A DNA stretch of 64,000 nt from Sphingobacterium detergens (GCF_003610355.1 NZ_RAPY01000001.1:806001-870000); one strand, 5' to 3'; positions 16,248-25,317 are shown, counted from the first letter of the stretch. Made by a program: numbers and translations. The notes: generated by a model not told the origin, from the letters alone.

Positions 16248-16389
16248 AACATTTAATTTTATTTGTAGATTACTTATTCTTGTTGAATCAAACGATAGTG
16301 CGACTCAGAATATCTGGGTAATGGTCTTAATATGATAATAAATGTATGCTATATAAATCCCGTAGCACCGTCATTTTCGAAGCATTTTT

Positions 16390-17952
16390 ATGAAAAGTAA
16401 AACAAATAATTGGTTAAAAAATAGAGGATATCTTCATGTAACAAACCAATTGAATATTTCAAAGGATAGAAATAAATTGCTTTCTCTTATTAAAAATAAA
16501 GATTTCGTATCATCCTACGCCTTTTTCCCCTTAATTCACTCCATTATTAAAGAGAGAAGATATAAACAGAATCCTTATAAAGAAAAGGGCTTTAAATGTC
16601 ATTCTTTCAAAGATGGAGAAAAGAAAAAACTAAATGCAAAAAAGCGTCCTCTTCATTACGCCACACATATGGATGCAGCTATATTTTCATATTATTCTGA
16701 GTTAATATTAGTCGAATATGAAAATTATTTAAAGAAATATCCAGCTTTATCGGAGTCAATAACAGCATATAGAAGGATACCTAAGCCTGATGGGATTAAA
16801 AACAAAAGTACAATTAATTTTGCCCATGATGCTTTTATGGAAATTCAGAAAAGGGCTCTAAAAGAAGATTGTATTGTCCTTAAATTTGATATAAAAAGTT
16901 TTTTCAATGAAATAGACCATTTTCTGCTAAAGAAGCAATGGGCCGAAATATTAGGATTAGATATGCTCCCGACAGATCATTACAATGTATTTAAAGGGGT
17001 AACGAGATTCTCCTATATTATGAAAGACTCGTTTAGAGTTGGAGAAAAATATAAAGGACGTCGCCCAGGATTTAATGAAAAAAAACTATCGCAACACAGA
17101 AAGAATAAAATTCACTCTTTTTTCGAGTCACCAAAAGAATTTCGAGAAGCGATTAGAAATAATGATATAAAGATCCACAAGTTCCCTTTTAGAAAAGATG
17201 GTGTTCCTTGTGGCTTTCCACAGGGTCTACCAATCAGTTCGACTTTAGCCAACTTATATCTTCTAAAATTCGACGAGGCAATAATTGAAAATATTGTAGT
17301 AAAACTTAATGGATACTATAGAAGGTATTCAGATGATATAATTGTGCTGACAACCAATGAGTACTCTGCTCAAGTTGAACAATTTGTAATTAATGAAATT
17401 AAGAAGTATAAAGTAAAGATTAGCGAAGAGAAAACTGAACGCTTCATTTTTAGAAAGCATCTGAATAAAGGAGAAGTACGGGTAGAATCTATAAAATTGA
17501 ATGAAGATGATAGCTTAAGTTGCAACATACCTCTTACTTATCTCGGTTTTGAATTCTATGGGTACAAGACACTAGTAAAGTCGGCAAATCTCGCGAAATT
17601 TTATAGAAGACTTATTAGTTCTGTAAAGACAAAAACCAAAAGGGCTCAGCAATCACTTGAAAAAAATCCTACAAACCAATATGCTATTTACAGAAATCAA
17701 CTTTTTCGACTATATGCTCGCTATCCACTTTCTGCGGGATCTTTAAAAACTAGAAGGAAATCTTGGGGAAGTAATTCTATGGGCGAATATTATTTCCAAT
17801 CACAAATAACACCTGCAGAGCACAGTAGCAATTATTTGTCTTATATTAATAGAGCTAGCGAAGAAATGAATGAACCCGCATTGTTAAAACAGATTAAGAG
17901 ACATAAAACGATTCTACATACCGCTATTTACAAACATCGTTTAAAAAATTAG
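16390..17952 (+). CDS. Reverse transcriptase of the Unknown-Group/Abi type, candidate DRT defence protein
   Basis: A 520-aa protein with a full reverse-transcriptase core. Motif A is LKFDIKSFFNEIDH (Asp-167), motif B GFPQGLPISSTLANLY (275-290), and motif C YRRYSDDIIVL with catalytic YSDD at 313-316. YLGFEFYG follows at 384-391. About 110 residues separate motif A from motif B, longer than usual, with a basic insert (KYKGRRPGFNEKK). The helical C-terminus (390-520) resembles the thumb-like region of stand-alone bacterial RTs. There is no group II intron maturase domain, no retron msr/msd beside it and no DGR accessory gene. Solitary RTs of this kind include phage-defence RTs (DRT/UG and Abi families). 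Which group it belongs to cannot be settled by eye. A perfect 16-bp palindrome (17964-17979) follows the stop. Confidence 0.85.
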   Translation: MKSKTNNWLKNRGYLHVTNQLNISKDRNKLLSLIKNKDFVSSYAFFPLIHSIIKERRYKQNPYKEKGFKCHSFKDGEKKKLNAKKRPLHYATHMDAAIFSYYSELILVEYENYLKKYPALSESITAYRRIPKPDGIKNKSTINFAHDAFMEIQKRALKEDCIVLKFDIKSFFNEIDHFLLKKQWAEILGLDMLPTDHYNVFKGVTRFSYIMKDSFRVGEKYKGRRPGFNEKKLSQHRKNKIHSFFESPKEFREAIRNNDIKIHKFPFRKDGVPCGFPQGLPISSTLANLYLLKFDEAIIENIVVKLNGYYRRYSDDIIVLTTNEYSAQVEQFVINEIKKYKVKISEEKTERFIFRKHLNKGEVRVESIKLNEDDSLSCNIPLTYLGFEFYGYKTLVKSANLAKFYRRLISSVKTKTKRAQQSLEKNPTNQYAIYRNQLFRLYARYPLSAGSLKTRRKSWGSNSMGEYYFQSQITPAEHSSNYLSYINRASEEMNEPALLKQIKRHKTILHTAIYKHRLKN

Positions 17953-18190
17953 CAGGAGAATAAGCAATTTTAAAATTGCAAACCTTACATCCTCATTGTT
18001 CTTAGATGTATTGATTTATGATGCTGGTATATATAATCTTATAACTTTCACCAGTGAACCATTGGGTTAGTAAGGGCTTTATTTAAAATTTATTATCGAA
18101 ATCCTTTCATATTTTTATTTTTGAAAAAGCTCAGAAATTATATAAAAGCTTAAATTTATCATGTAGTCATCAATAACCAAGTTGTAAAAT

Positions 18191-18604
18191 ATGGAACCTT
18201 TTTTACTCATCTGTACCGTATTGGGGGCAGTAGCCAGTGTTGTCGCAATTTTAGCTTACAGAAATGACCATGCTAAAAAACCTAAGGAAGAAAAGGAATT
18301 TTTGATTTTACAGTTTAATAGTACCAGAAGCTTGTCTTTATCGGTAACTGAAAAGCTTGAAAAATATTGCAAAAAATACAATGCTTTTAACGACCTAATG
18401 TTTGAAGGAACAACTTTTGGAGAGTACATTTTAATGTTAAAAAATTCTCAGAAAAAAAATCTTTCAAAGGAAATCCTAGATACAATGCTCTCATTATCTC
18501 CCACAAAGCCCGTGATAGATTGGATGGTTAAAAGCTTAGAAAACCAGTTTAATGAGCTTCTAAAAATCGACACTTGGTTAGATAGTAAATTAATAATTGA
18601 ATAG
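18191..18604 (+). CDS. Small membrane protein, first gene of the ApeA-like operon
   Basis: A 137-aa protein with one N-terminal membrane segment (MEPFLLICTVLGAVASVVAI, LAY) and then a soluble, largely helical region (KEEKEFLILQFNSTRSLSLS ...). The stop is 11 bases from the start of the HEPN-type gene, so they are co-transcribed. I know no family for it. A membrane-anchored partner of a HEPN nuclease would fit a sensor, tether or membrane effector role, which is inferred from order alone. Confidence 0.65.
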   Translation: MEPFLLICTVLGAVASVVAILAYRNDHAKKPKEEKEFLILQFNSTRSLSLSVTEKLEKYCKKYNAFNDLMFEGTTFGEYILMLKNSQKKNLSKEILDTMLSLSPTKPVIDWMVKSLENQFNELLKIDTWLDSKLIIE

Positions 18605-18615
18605 AAAAGATAACA

Positions 18616-19848
18616 ATGTTTAATAAAGTTAAATATCAAGGTGAGCTATGGTTTCCAGATTTTCCAGATCAGAGATGTTTCTGTATTTTATCCATTGTAG
18701 ATAATAAGATAGAATTGGAAACCAACCTGGTTAGTCCAGACCGCTATTCTCAAAAAAATGTCTATCCCTTAATCTTTGGAATATTTAATGGGTTAGGCTG
18801 TTTAACATTTGTTGATTGTAAGTTAGGTTCAGATTCAACAGGTATGATAAGAAGTGCGATCTATATCCCTAAATATTGTTTTAATCATATAGAGCACATT
18901 GTAAATCCGAAAAACCTACAAATAAATCGATTTCGAGTAGCTGGAATTGGCCTGGGAAAATGGATAAATTTAAAGTTTGAATTCGATAAAAGCCTACTGA
19001 AAACAAATAATGAAGTGACTCACAATTTTGATATTCAAGAACTGGGATTGCAAATAAAATTAAATTCCTGGATTACTTCATCGGTGTCACATGAACAAAT
19101 CAGTTTAAAAAAGAGTGGAAATATAGAATTCTCATTTTTCAGTCCAATTAATGTAAAAGAGCTCCTAGATTATTACACCAAAGCTAAAAAGTTAATTCAA
19201 TTTTTAAATGGTAAATCTGGTAAGTTTTCATTTTTCAACTTTAAATGTTCCCAACACGAAGATTGGAGTGCTATATATTTTAAAGAATTAATATTCAAAG
19301 ATTCGACATTTGAATATTTAAGTATTGATTTTGATAAAATTTCTGACCATCTACCACTATTATTTACCAAGATGTTTACGGATGAGAAATTTTACTTCTG
19401 CGTAAACAGGTTATTAGATAACCAGGTGGAGGGTCAGTTAACTCATAGCAAGAGATTCACCAATTCAATTTCAACTTTCGAAGGATATTGTAAACTGAAT
19501 ATTGAAACTAAAAATCTAAAACTACGCAATTTTTTAAAAAAGAACCAACACGATATTCTTACACTTTCCGGAATAAATGAAGAGTATTTTGATGAATTCT
19601 GTTCAAAGATTATTTCATCAAGAGACTACTATGTACATGCCAATATAAAAAACAATAACATCTTCTCAGATTTCGAACTACTTTATATAAGTTTTCTATT
19701 AGATATACTTGTAGCTTTCAACCTGTTAAAACAGATAGAAGTTCCTCAAGATATATTAAAAATGATTATATATCGCGCTCGAGAGACATATAATGGGATG
19801 CAATCATTCAATAGAGAATTAAGTAAAGACACTTTCTTTGACCATTAA
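18616..19848 (+). CDS. ApeA-like HEPN-domain protein, likely anti-phage RNase
   Basis: A 410-aa protein. The N-terminal part (about 1-200) opens KVKYQGELWFPDFPDQRCFC, resembling the beta-rich ApeA N-terminal domain with its G-x-W/L-x-P start. The C-terminal part (about 255-400) is all-helical and carries the HEPN motif RxxxxH as RDYYVH (Arg-336, His-341), in the place where ApeA-type HEPN proteins have it. HEPN proteins with this motif cut RNA, and ApeA-type proteins are abortive phage-defence factors. It sits in the middle of a three-gene operon with gaps of 11 and 10 bases. The extra genes distinguish it from the single-gene ApeA system as I know it. Confidence 0.7.
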   Translation: MFNKVKYQGELWFPDFPDQRCFCILSIVDNKIELETNLVSPDRYSQKNVYPLIFGIFNGLGCLTFVDCKLGSDSTGMIRSAIYIPKYCFNHIEHIVNPKNLQINRFRVAGIGLGKWINLKFEFDKSLLKTNNEVTHNFDIQELGLQIKLNSWITSSVSHEQISLKKSGNIEFSFFSPINVKELLDYYTKAKKLIQFLNGKSGKFSFFNFKCSQHEDWSAIYFKELIFKDSTFEYLSIDFDKISDHLPLLFTKMFTDEKFYFCVNRLLDNQVEGQLTHSKRFTNSISTFEGYCKLNIETKNLKLRNFLKKNQHDILTLSGINEEYFDEFCSKIISSRDYYVHANIKNNNIFSDFELLYISFLLDILVAFNLLKQIEVPQDILKMIIYRARETYNGMQSFNRELSKDTFFDH

Positions 19849-19858
19849 AATAGAAAAA

Positions 19859-20533
19859 ATGAAAAGTTTACAAGAGTATATTGACTTGTTCAAACAAATA
19901 TATCCAGAATTGCCGGAAGATAAAATTGTAGCCAAAGCAACAGATAAGTCTGATCAAATTTCAAAAATGAAAGAAGGAGACAATGTGGTCCTATTGGAAT
20001 ACTTTGGAGGATTAATTACTGAGAGCGAAACCCTTTATATCGAAGAATTATTAAATAACGGAAATTTAGAGTTAAACAAATTTGATAAAAGTGGTATTCC
20101 CTACGCATCGATTCAAGACTTTACGTTGCAAATGTCTTTGTATCTTCAGGATCCGATAATACAAAATTTAGTTTTAAGCGTGTCAGGTGGCGCAATTTGG
20201 GAGGCCTTAAAATTATCTTCAGTATTTATATGGAATACGGTCAAAGAAAGACATTGGAATAGTAAAGAAAAGCAGGAAAAACATACTATTAATTTTGGTT
20301 TCAAGTACTCGACAAAAAATGGTGATAAAATAGATATAAATCTAAATGGGGATTTGAGTCCTGAACAGCTTAATAAAGCATTGGATGTACTCCCTACTCT
20401 AATCAGCGAATCAAACAATGTGAACCATCCAATGAACTCTGGTTTCTATTATTTCGATAAAGACCAAAACAAGTGGATTGGTATAGATGTTATTGAGGAA
20501 ATTAAGAAACGCCATTATAAAAAGAAGAAATAA
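19859..20533 (+). CDS. Unknown third protein of the ApeA-like operon
   Basis: A 224-aa protein if it starts at ATG 19859 (MKSLQEYIDLFKQIYPELPE); an earlier TTG would overlap the previous gene. The N-terminal half is helical and acidic. A short apolar stretch lies near the middle (NLVLSVSGGAIWEALKLSSV). After it comes a beta-type segment, HTINFGFKYSTKNGDKIDIN, and the helix SPEQLNKALDVLPTL. The C-terminus ends in a basic run (KKRHYKKKK). I recognise no family. Its 10-base gap from the HEPN gene places it in the same operon, perhaps as regulator or target-recognition partner. Confidence 0.6.
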   Translation: MKSLQEYIDLFKQIYPELPEDKIVAKATDKSDQISKMKEGDNVVLLEYFGGLITESETLYIEELLNNGNLELNKFDKSGIPYASIQDFTLQMSLYLQDPIIQNLVLSVSGGAIWEALKLSSVFIWNTVKERHWNSKEKQEKHTINFGFKYSTKNGDKIDINLNGDLSPEQLNKALDVLPTLISESNNVNHPMNSGFYYFDKDQNKWIGIDVIEEIKKRHYKKKK

Positions 20534-20594
20534 CATGTCGGTCATTTTTAATTTATCTAACGCTGTATTAGTGCCTAATATAAATAAAATAACT

Positions 20595-20642
20595 ATAACA
20601 CTGTAACAATATATCAATATAACACTGTAACAATATATCAAT
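20595..20642. repeat. Two perfect tandem copies of a 24-bp repeat
   Basis: The 24 bases at 20595-20618 are repeated exactly at 20619-20642; each copy contains AACACTGTAACAATATATC. The pair ends 13 bases before a -7 promoter element and 60 bases before the AAA+ gene, in the place of an operator or activator site. Confidence 0.8.
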
Positions 20643-20655
20643 ATTTAATATTTGT

Positions 20656-20663
20656 TATATTTG
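20656..20663 (+). promoter_or_regulatory. -7 promoter element of the AAA+ gene
   Basis: TATATTTG, an exact match to the Bacteroidota TAnnTTTG element, 39 bases before the start codon at 20703. The -33 position falls inside the second 24-bp repeat. Confidence 0.55.
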
Positions 20664-20702
20664 CATATATCCAAATGGATAAGCCATTAAAAGTTTAATA
20701 CA

Positions 20703-21725
20703 ATGAGTCAACAAGATTATATCAAAGACATTGCACGTTTTGGATTGGAAAACGATCAGGACAAACTGTTGTCTACGTTGAACGAATTTATTGAACATAA
20801 CAAGAACACCAAAAAGATCAATTTTGCTTTGCAGCTTCAATCGCTATTAAAGGATTCGTTGCGCAAGCAGAACAATCATTTAATGAAGGTGGGTTCCCCT
20901 ACGCATTATCAAACGCTACAAGACAGAGAGACTGACGAGCTAATCTTAGAAAAACTCACTTCTGATTATACACTCAATAATTTGGTACTAACAGAGGATG
21001 CTGCAGATAAATTAAATAATTTTTTGGAGGAACATCGTCAAAGTGAGTTATTATCCAAATACAATCTGCCGGTCTCCAATAAGCTTTTGTTTTATGGCCC
21101 ATCGGGATGCGGTAAAACATTAGCTTCCTATGTGATCGCTGGTGAGCTCAACAAGCTGATGATCGTTGTCAACCTTGGAGCTATTGTTTCATCCAAACTG
21201 GGTGAAACAAGTAAAAATCTTGCCAAGATATTTCGGAAAGCTGCGCAGGAAGATTGTATCATCTTTATTGATGAATTTGACTCTCTTGGTAAAGTGCGTG
21301 ACTACAGCCAAGATCATGCTGAAATGAAACGAGTAGTCAACACCATTTTACAGTTATTTGATTATCTACCCCAAAGTAGTATGGTAATCGCAGCTACCAA
21401 TCAGAAAGATATGTTGGACGAAGCTTTACTTCGTCGATTTGATCTTTCTATTTCATTGGAGTTGCCAGAAAAAGAGCAAATTGAAAAGCTGATCAATTTG
21501 GTACTCCAGGAAGACCAATTCATTTTCGATAAAAAGGTCTCGAAAACTGCACTAATAGAAAGTGCTAAAGGCCTTTCCTATTACAGTATTCAAAAGACAT
21601 TGATCAATGCAATAAAACGAAGCTTATTTGCTATTAAGTCTGTAAAAAGCATCAAACCAAAAATAGATACCCAGATCTGGAAAGATCTATTAGAGCAAGA
21701 AAAAAATGCCTTAGCTATTAAATAA
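20703..21725 (+). CDS. AAA+ ATPase, IetA-like partner of the S8 protease
   Basis: A 340-aa protein. A helical N-terminal region (1-115) precedes an AAA+ domain with Walker A GPSGCGKT (132-139), Walker B CIIFIDEFDSL (Asp-190, Glu-191), sensor-1 AATNQ (Asn-233) and arginine pair LLRRFD (244-245). The pore-loop region is LGAIVSSKLGE. Small AAA+ proteins of this shape are encoded beside subtilisin-like proteases in the IetAS module, first described in plasmid incompatibility and later as phage defence. Here the protease gene is the next gene but lies on the opposite strand, 35 bases away. Expression is probably governed by the 24-bp repeats upstream. Confidence 0.85.
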   Translation: MSQQDYIKDIARFGLENDQDKLLSTLNEFIEHNKNTKKINFALQLQSLLKDSLRKQNNHLMKVGSPTHYQTLQDRETDELILEKLTSDYTLNNLVLTEDAADKLNNFLEEHRQSELLSKYNLPVSNKLLFYGPSGCGKTLASYVIAGELNKLMIVVNLGAIVSSKLGETSKNLAKIFRKAAQEDCIIFIDEFDSLGKVRDYSQDHAEMKRVVNTILQLFDYLPQSSMVIAATNQKDMLDEALLRRFDLSISLELPEKEQIEKLINLVLQEDQFIFDKKVSKTALIESAKGLSYYSIQKTLINAIKRSLFAIKSVKSIKPKIDTQIWKDLLEQEKNALAIK

Positions 21726-21741
21726 GCTGAGGCATTTTTTA
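21702..21741. terminator. Bidirectional terminator between AAA+ and protease genes
   Basis: A 12-bp stem (AATGCCTTAGCT with AGCTGAGGCATT, one G-U pair) flanked by an A run on the left and a T run on the right, so it works in both directions. It overlaps the last codons of the AAA+ gene. Confidence 0.85.
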
Positions 21742-21760
21742 TAACAATAATCTCAGAGAA

Positions 21761-24205
21761 TTAAGCGTCCAGATCTGCTTCCTGATCGAGATTTCCTAAG
21801 ACTTCTACCTGATTGATAGCTGTAAGTTCATCATACAATTTCCCTGTTAAGTTTTCTTTCTTAAGGGTTTCTTCTATTGTGATAGCGATTGAGAATTTAT
21901 TTCCTTTTAAATATGGTTGATCTTCACCTGGCCTGAGTTGTGGATGTACTAGACAGTGAATGCCCAATTTAAAAATTCCATTTTCATCGATTAATTCATT
22001 TACATTTACTGGGAAAGATTGCTTCTGTACGTTCGAATAGGGAATTGGTCTAGTTTTAAATCGCGCATTTTGGCTCCAAACTGGCAAACTAGTTTTGAGC
22101 TTGGATCGTATATCTTCTTCTTTCTGTAGAATAGTACCATGTGTATGGTTTTTAAAAAAGCCAAAAGCAATATGAACTGGACAGTAACCTAATTGATTGT
22201 CTTTTACCGGAAGAAATTGAAAACATAATGTGGTTGTAATTTTCAATATCCCATTACTTTTTTTAAGATCCTCATTAATCAAGTAGTCTGGTAATTTTAT
22301 AGGTATAATTTTAAATTCATCATTGTCGAGGCTATCTTCTATAATTAAACTGATCTTATTTTCATTGGAAAAAAGCACTTCGTCTTTGATTAAATGACCA
22401 TGTCCTATTAAAGAAGCCTTATACCAATCTGGGCTGTAAACAAATTTGTCAGTACAATGATTTAGCATTAAAGCTTTTATTGAACTTGAACTAATAGAAG
22501 GATACAATTTCTGAATTCTTGCACCAACATTGGCCGCTAAAGGAGCCGCAAAACTTGTCCCTACATTTTGATAAAAACTTTCTGCAGAATCAGCAGACAA
22601 CAAAATCATACTTGCATTACCTTCCACTGTAACCCATTTGAAACGATCTAAGCAGTAATCTCCACCGGCCATAACCATGTCTGGTTTAAAAAGCAGCTTA
22701 TTTTTCTTCTCTCCTTTTTGTAGCAGAGCATCATTATAATGACCCTTTCGGCTAAACATTGTGGGGTATTCCCTTCCGTTAGAAATTCCAGAAAAATCTC
22801 CATTTCTAAAAGATTCTGCGCATGCACCAACAGTCATATTGTTTAAAGATTCCGCTGGTACACACAGGTTTGTTGATTCATCATTAAAGTGAGGCAAATG
22901 ATATCTATTGTATTGTTCCGCAGCAGCAAAATTATTTCCGGTGCTAATAAAAATAAGACAATCATTCTCGTAAGCAAAACGATCTAATGAATAGGCATAA
23001 TTTGAGTAGTTTTCATTAAACTTTTTATGTTCTTTGAAACTTACAGTTAGGGTAAATATCTTAATTTCTGGATATCTTGATTTTGCTTCTTTGAGTACAG
23101 AAACAATTTTTATAATCGATAAATATGAACTATACTGATCTGTTATTTTGATCGGAAGTAATTTACAGTATGGAGTAAAATCTCCTAAATATTCCCGTGT
23201 AATAACTTCTGAACCAAGGCTTGCTAAGGCCGCAACAGCAGTACCATGCCCCTGACCGCCATCCAAATTATCTTCATTTACAGGGGTAGCCGTGATATTC
23301 AAGTTCTCATCAACAATTACCGCTGGCTTCAATGGTGTGTTAAAGCTGATTCCTGAATCGATTATGCCAACTGTCGGAAAATCTGGTATGTTGATCAAAT
23401 TAAAACCATACTCTTTTTTAGCAAGATTGAATGAATCAGGCCTTACTAAGGTACCTCTACTGGATGTTACCTGTAGAAATATATCAAAGTTGTCAATTAC
23501 CTCCTCAAGATCTAGCAGTGGCGCCACATAAATTTCAAGGATATTCGTGCCATCATCATATGTATACTTTATTCCATGCTCTTTTAAATATTGAAATAAT
23601 TGTTGTAAAATTACATCTTTAGATGCCGAGTTTATAAGAAGTTCGGGGACTTTTAAAATCAAAATACCGTCTATTTCTATATCAGTTTTTATAATATCAT
23701 TAGACGACAACAACTCGAACGTTTCAATATAGTGAATAAGGTGAGAATATGTTCTATCACCACCATCTTTGGCATTTTCTACCAAAGTGTCTATAGAGGA
23801 TAAAAAGTTTTGAAACTCTTGATCTTTGTCAGAAACTACGGCAAATAGTATTGTGCTACCAAAATTGGTTACCTCAACTATTTCTAAGCCGAAATGTTTA
23901 TACCAAGCATTAAAATAATCCTTCACTGCAAATTGACCTAAGAAATTAACTTTTACATAGTCTATATGCTTGGGTATATTAAGTTTCGAATTTCTTTTTT
24001 GGTAACGGGTGTCACGAGCACTGCGAAATTGCGTTGCGGATTTATATAAATTATCGGCCAAACCTGCTAAATTTATCTGCTTCTCCTCCTCTCTCTCCTC
24101 TTCAGTGGCTTCGTCATCAGTTTTCCCGAACCCGTAATTATATTTCATAGGGACAATTCCCTCATTCTGGATATCACTCCTTAATAAAACATGCGGTTTA
24201 TTCAT
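21761..24205 (-). CDS. Subtilisin-like (S8) serine protease, IetS-like
   Basis: An 814-aa protein with an intact S8 triad: Asp-283 in TVGIIDSGIS, His-320 in GQGHGTAVAAL and Ser-551 in VGTSFAAPLAA, plus the oxyanion Asn-424 in FISTGNN. No signal peptide is present, so it is probably cytoplasmic. The first 270 residues are a non-catalytic region with an acidic stretch (DDEATEEEREEEKQ), and the last 240 form a beta-rich C-terminal domain. Cytoplasmic S8 proteases of about 800 aa next to an AAA+ ATPase fit the IetAS pair. The convergent layout, with separate promoters for ATPase and protease, differs from the tandem operon I associate with that module. Confidence 0.88.
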   Translation of the reverse strand: MNKPHVLLRSDIQNEGIVPMKYNYGFGKTDDEATEEEREEEKQINLAGLADNLYKSATQFRSARDTRYQKRNSKLNIPKHIDYVKVNFLGQFAVKDYFNAWYKHFGLEIVEVTNFGSTILFAVVSDKDQEFQNFLSSIDTLVENAKDGGDRTYSHLIHYIETFELLSSNDIIKTDIEIDGILILKVPELLINSASKDVILQQLFQYLKEHGIKYTYDDGTNILEIYVAPLLDLEEVIDNFDIFLQVTSSRGTLVRPDSFNLAKKEYGFNLINIPDFPTVGIIDSGISFNTPLKPAVIVDENLNITATPVNEDNLDGGQGHGTAVAALASLGSEVITREYLGDFTPYCKLLPIKITDQYSSYLSIIKIVSVLKEAKSRYPEIKIFTLTVSFKEHKKFNENYSNYAYSLDRFAYENDCLIFISTGNNFAAAEQYNRYHLPHFNDESTNLCVPAESLNNMTVGACAESFRNGDFSGISNGREYPTMFSRKGHYNDALLQKGEKKNKLLFKPDMVMAGGDYCLDRFKWVTVEGNASMILLSADSAESFYQNVGTSFAAPLAANVGARIQKLYPSISSSSIKALMLNHCTDKFVYSPDWYKASLIGHGHLIKDEVLFSNENKISLIIEDSLDNDEFKIIPIKLPDYLINEDLKKSNGILKITTTLCFQFLPVKDNQLGYCPVHIAFGFFKNHTHGTILQKEEDIRSKLKTSLPVWSQNARFKTRPIPYSNVQKQSFPVNVNELIDENGIFKLGIHCLVHPQLRPGEDQPYLKGNKFSIAITIEETLKKENLTGKLYDELTAINQVEVLGNLDQEADLDA

Positions 24206-24260
24206 TTCTATTAAAATTGGTTACAAAAATTGGCTTTATTCTTTTCAATCGGGCAAGGTT

Positions 24261-24355
24261 AATACCCAAGCCTAATATACATTATTTATTTTGAATTAAT
24301 ATGTTTGTGAATATTAACTTTCAAGATTATTACAAACATGTAAGGCTAAGGTATT
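24261..24355. repeat. Nested inverted repeat upstream of the protease
   Basis: AATACC, AGCCT and ACAT at 24261-24282 are mirrored by ATGT, AGGCT and GGTATT at 24339-24355, and inside them ATGTTTGT (24301-24308) pairs with ACAAACAT (24332-24339). The element is non-coding, 55-150 bases before the protease start, and could be a cruciform-like control site or the edge of a mobile segment. Confidence 0.45.
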
Positions 24356-24618
24356 GGTTGATTACGGGAAACCGTAGCCTCTTCACAAATATGTCCATAC
24401 GTATAAGGCTCACAAGATTGGACACATTCCACTATCCCGGTCTATCAAGGATAGAAGCTGACTGAAAACGTTTATACTTACCATTGCATTGGTGGCGCAT
24501 TGGCTAATCGTTTTGGACGGTAGTGGAAATACATATATAGGGATGGACTGGCGAAACTTTTAGTATATTAGTTTCGACAATACAGTTATTACCTGTAATT
24601 GCCCAAACGCGACTCACA
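24356..24618. other. Intergenic region without recognised gene
   Basis: No ORF of substance. The minus strand shows a stop-riddled stretch (YFHYRPKRLANAPPMQW and similar) that may be the decayed tail of a transposase, but this is too weak to annotate. Confidence 0.3.
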
Positions 24619-25317
24619 ATGAATGAAGTAGAAAAAATAAAGCAACAGATTGTAAGAAAAGCTATAGAATTTAAAACAGGAGGTTTTAGGCCAACAAATT
24701 CTATTTCTGAAAGTTGGATAGGAAAAGTTTACTTATACAAAGAAGATGAAGAAATTCCGAAAGACAAAAATGGAAATCTAATGTTTCCTCTGTTCCAACT
24801 TTGCTTAGAAGATATTGAAATTAGACCTGATATTTTAGCTGATACAATGGTGATTACTGTTTTTATAGCAGAAGAACTTCCAATGGATATAACTGCCAAC
24901 GGAAATGAATGGCTATTGCGAGAATATAAAAAATCAGACAAATTAATAATTAAAGAATTAAAGAATCCTGATTCAGGACTAAAACCATTCCCCCTAAAAC
25001 CTTCAAAAATAGAAGAAGATTATCCTGTGTGGGATGGAGGTGGTTTAACAAGTGAAATGGAAAATGAAATATTAAAACTTGAAGATTCGGGAATAATTGA
25101 AGGTTATTATGATATAGCTGAAAATCAATATGGACACAAACTTGGAGGTTATCCAAGCTTTTGTCAACCAGGCGTATATTTTGGCAACGACTTTGAATTT
25201 GTATTTCAAATTGCATCCGACGATAAAGCAAATTTGAATATAGTTGATAGCGGAACGATGTATTTTGCTAAAAATGCAAAAACAGAAGAATGGAATTTCT
25301 ACTGTGACTTTTATTAA
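24619..25317 (+). CDS. DUF1963 (YwqG-like) protein
   Basis: A 232-aa protein with the DUF1963 layout: the N-terminal SWIGKVYLYKEDEEIPKDKN and FPLFQLCLEDI strands, the central IEEDYPVWDGGGL, and the hallmark HKLGGYPSFCQPGV followed by FVFQIASDD and GTMYFAKN. The family is of unknown biochemical role and is often found among immunity genes of polymorphic toxin loci. No signal peptide is visible. It is the first of several immunity-like genes here (25.9 and 27 kb), with no toxin in sight, consistent with an orphan immunity cluster. Confidence 0.85.
   Translation: MNEVEKIKQQIVRKAIEFKTGGFRPTNSISESWIGKVYLYKEDEEIPKDKNGNLMFPLFQLCLEDIEIRPDILADTMVITVFIAEELPMDITANGNEWLLREYKKSDKLIIKELKNPDSGLKPFPLKPSKIEEDYPVWDGGGLTSEMENEILKLEDSGIIEGYYDIAENQYGHKLGGYPSFCQPGVYFGNDFEFVFQIASDDKANLNIVDSGTMYFAKNAKTEEWNFYCDFY

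Noticed and set aside
24363..24600. Decayed transposase upstream of the DUF1963 gene
   Set aside because: The frame has several stops and only a vague similarity, not enough to annotate a mobile element.
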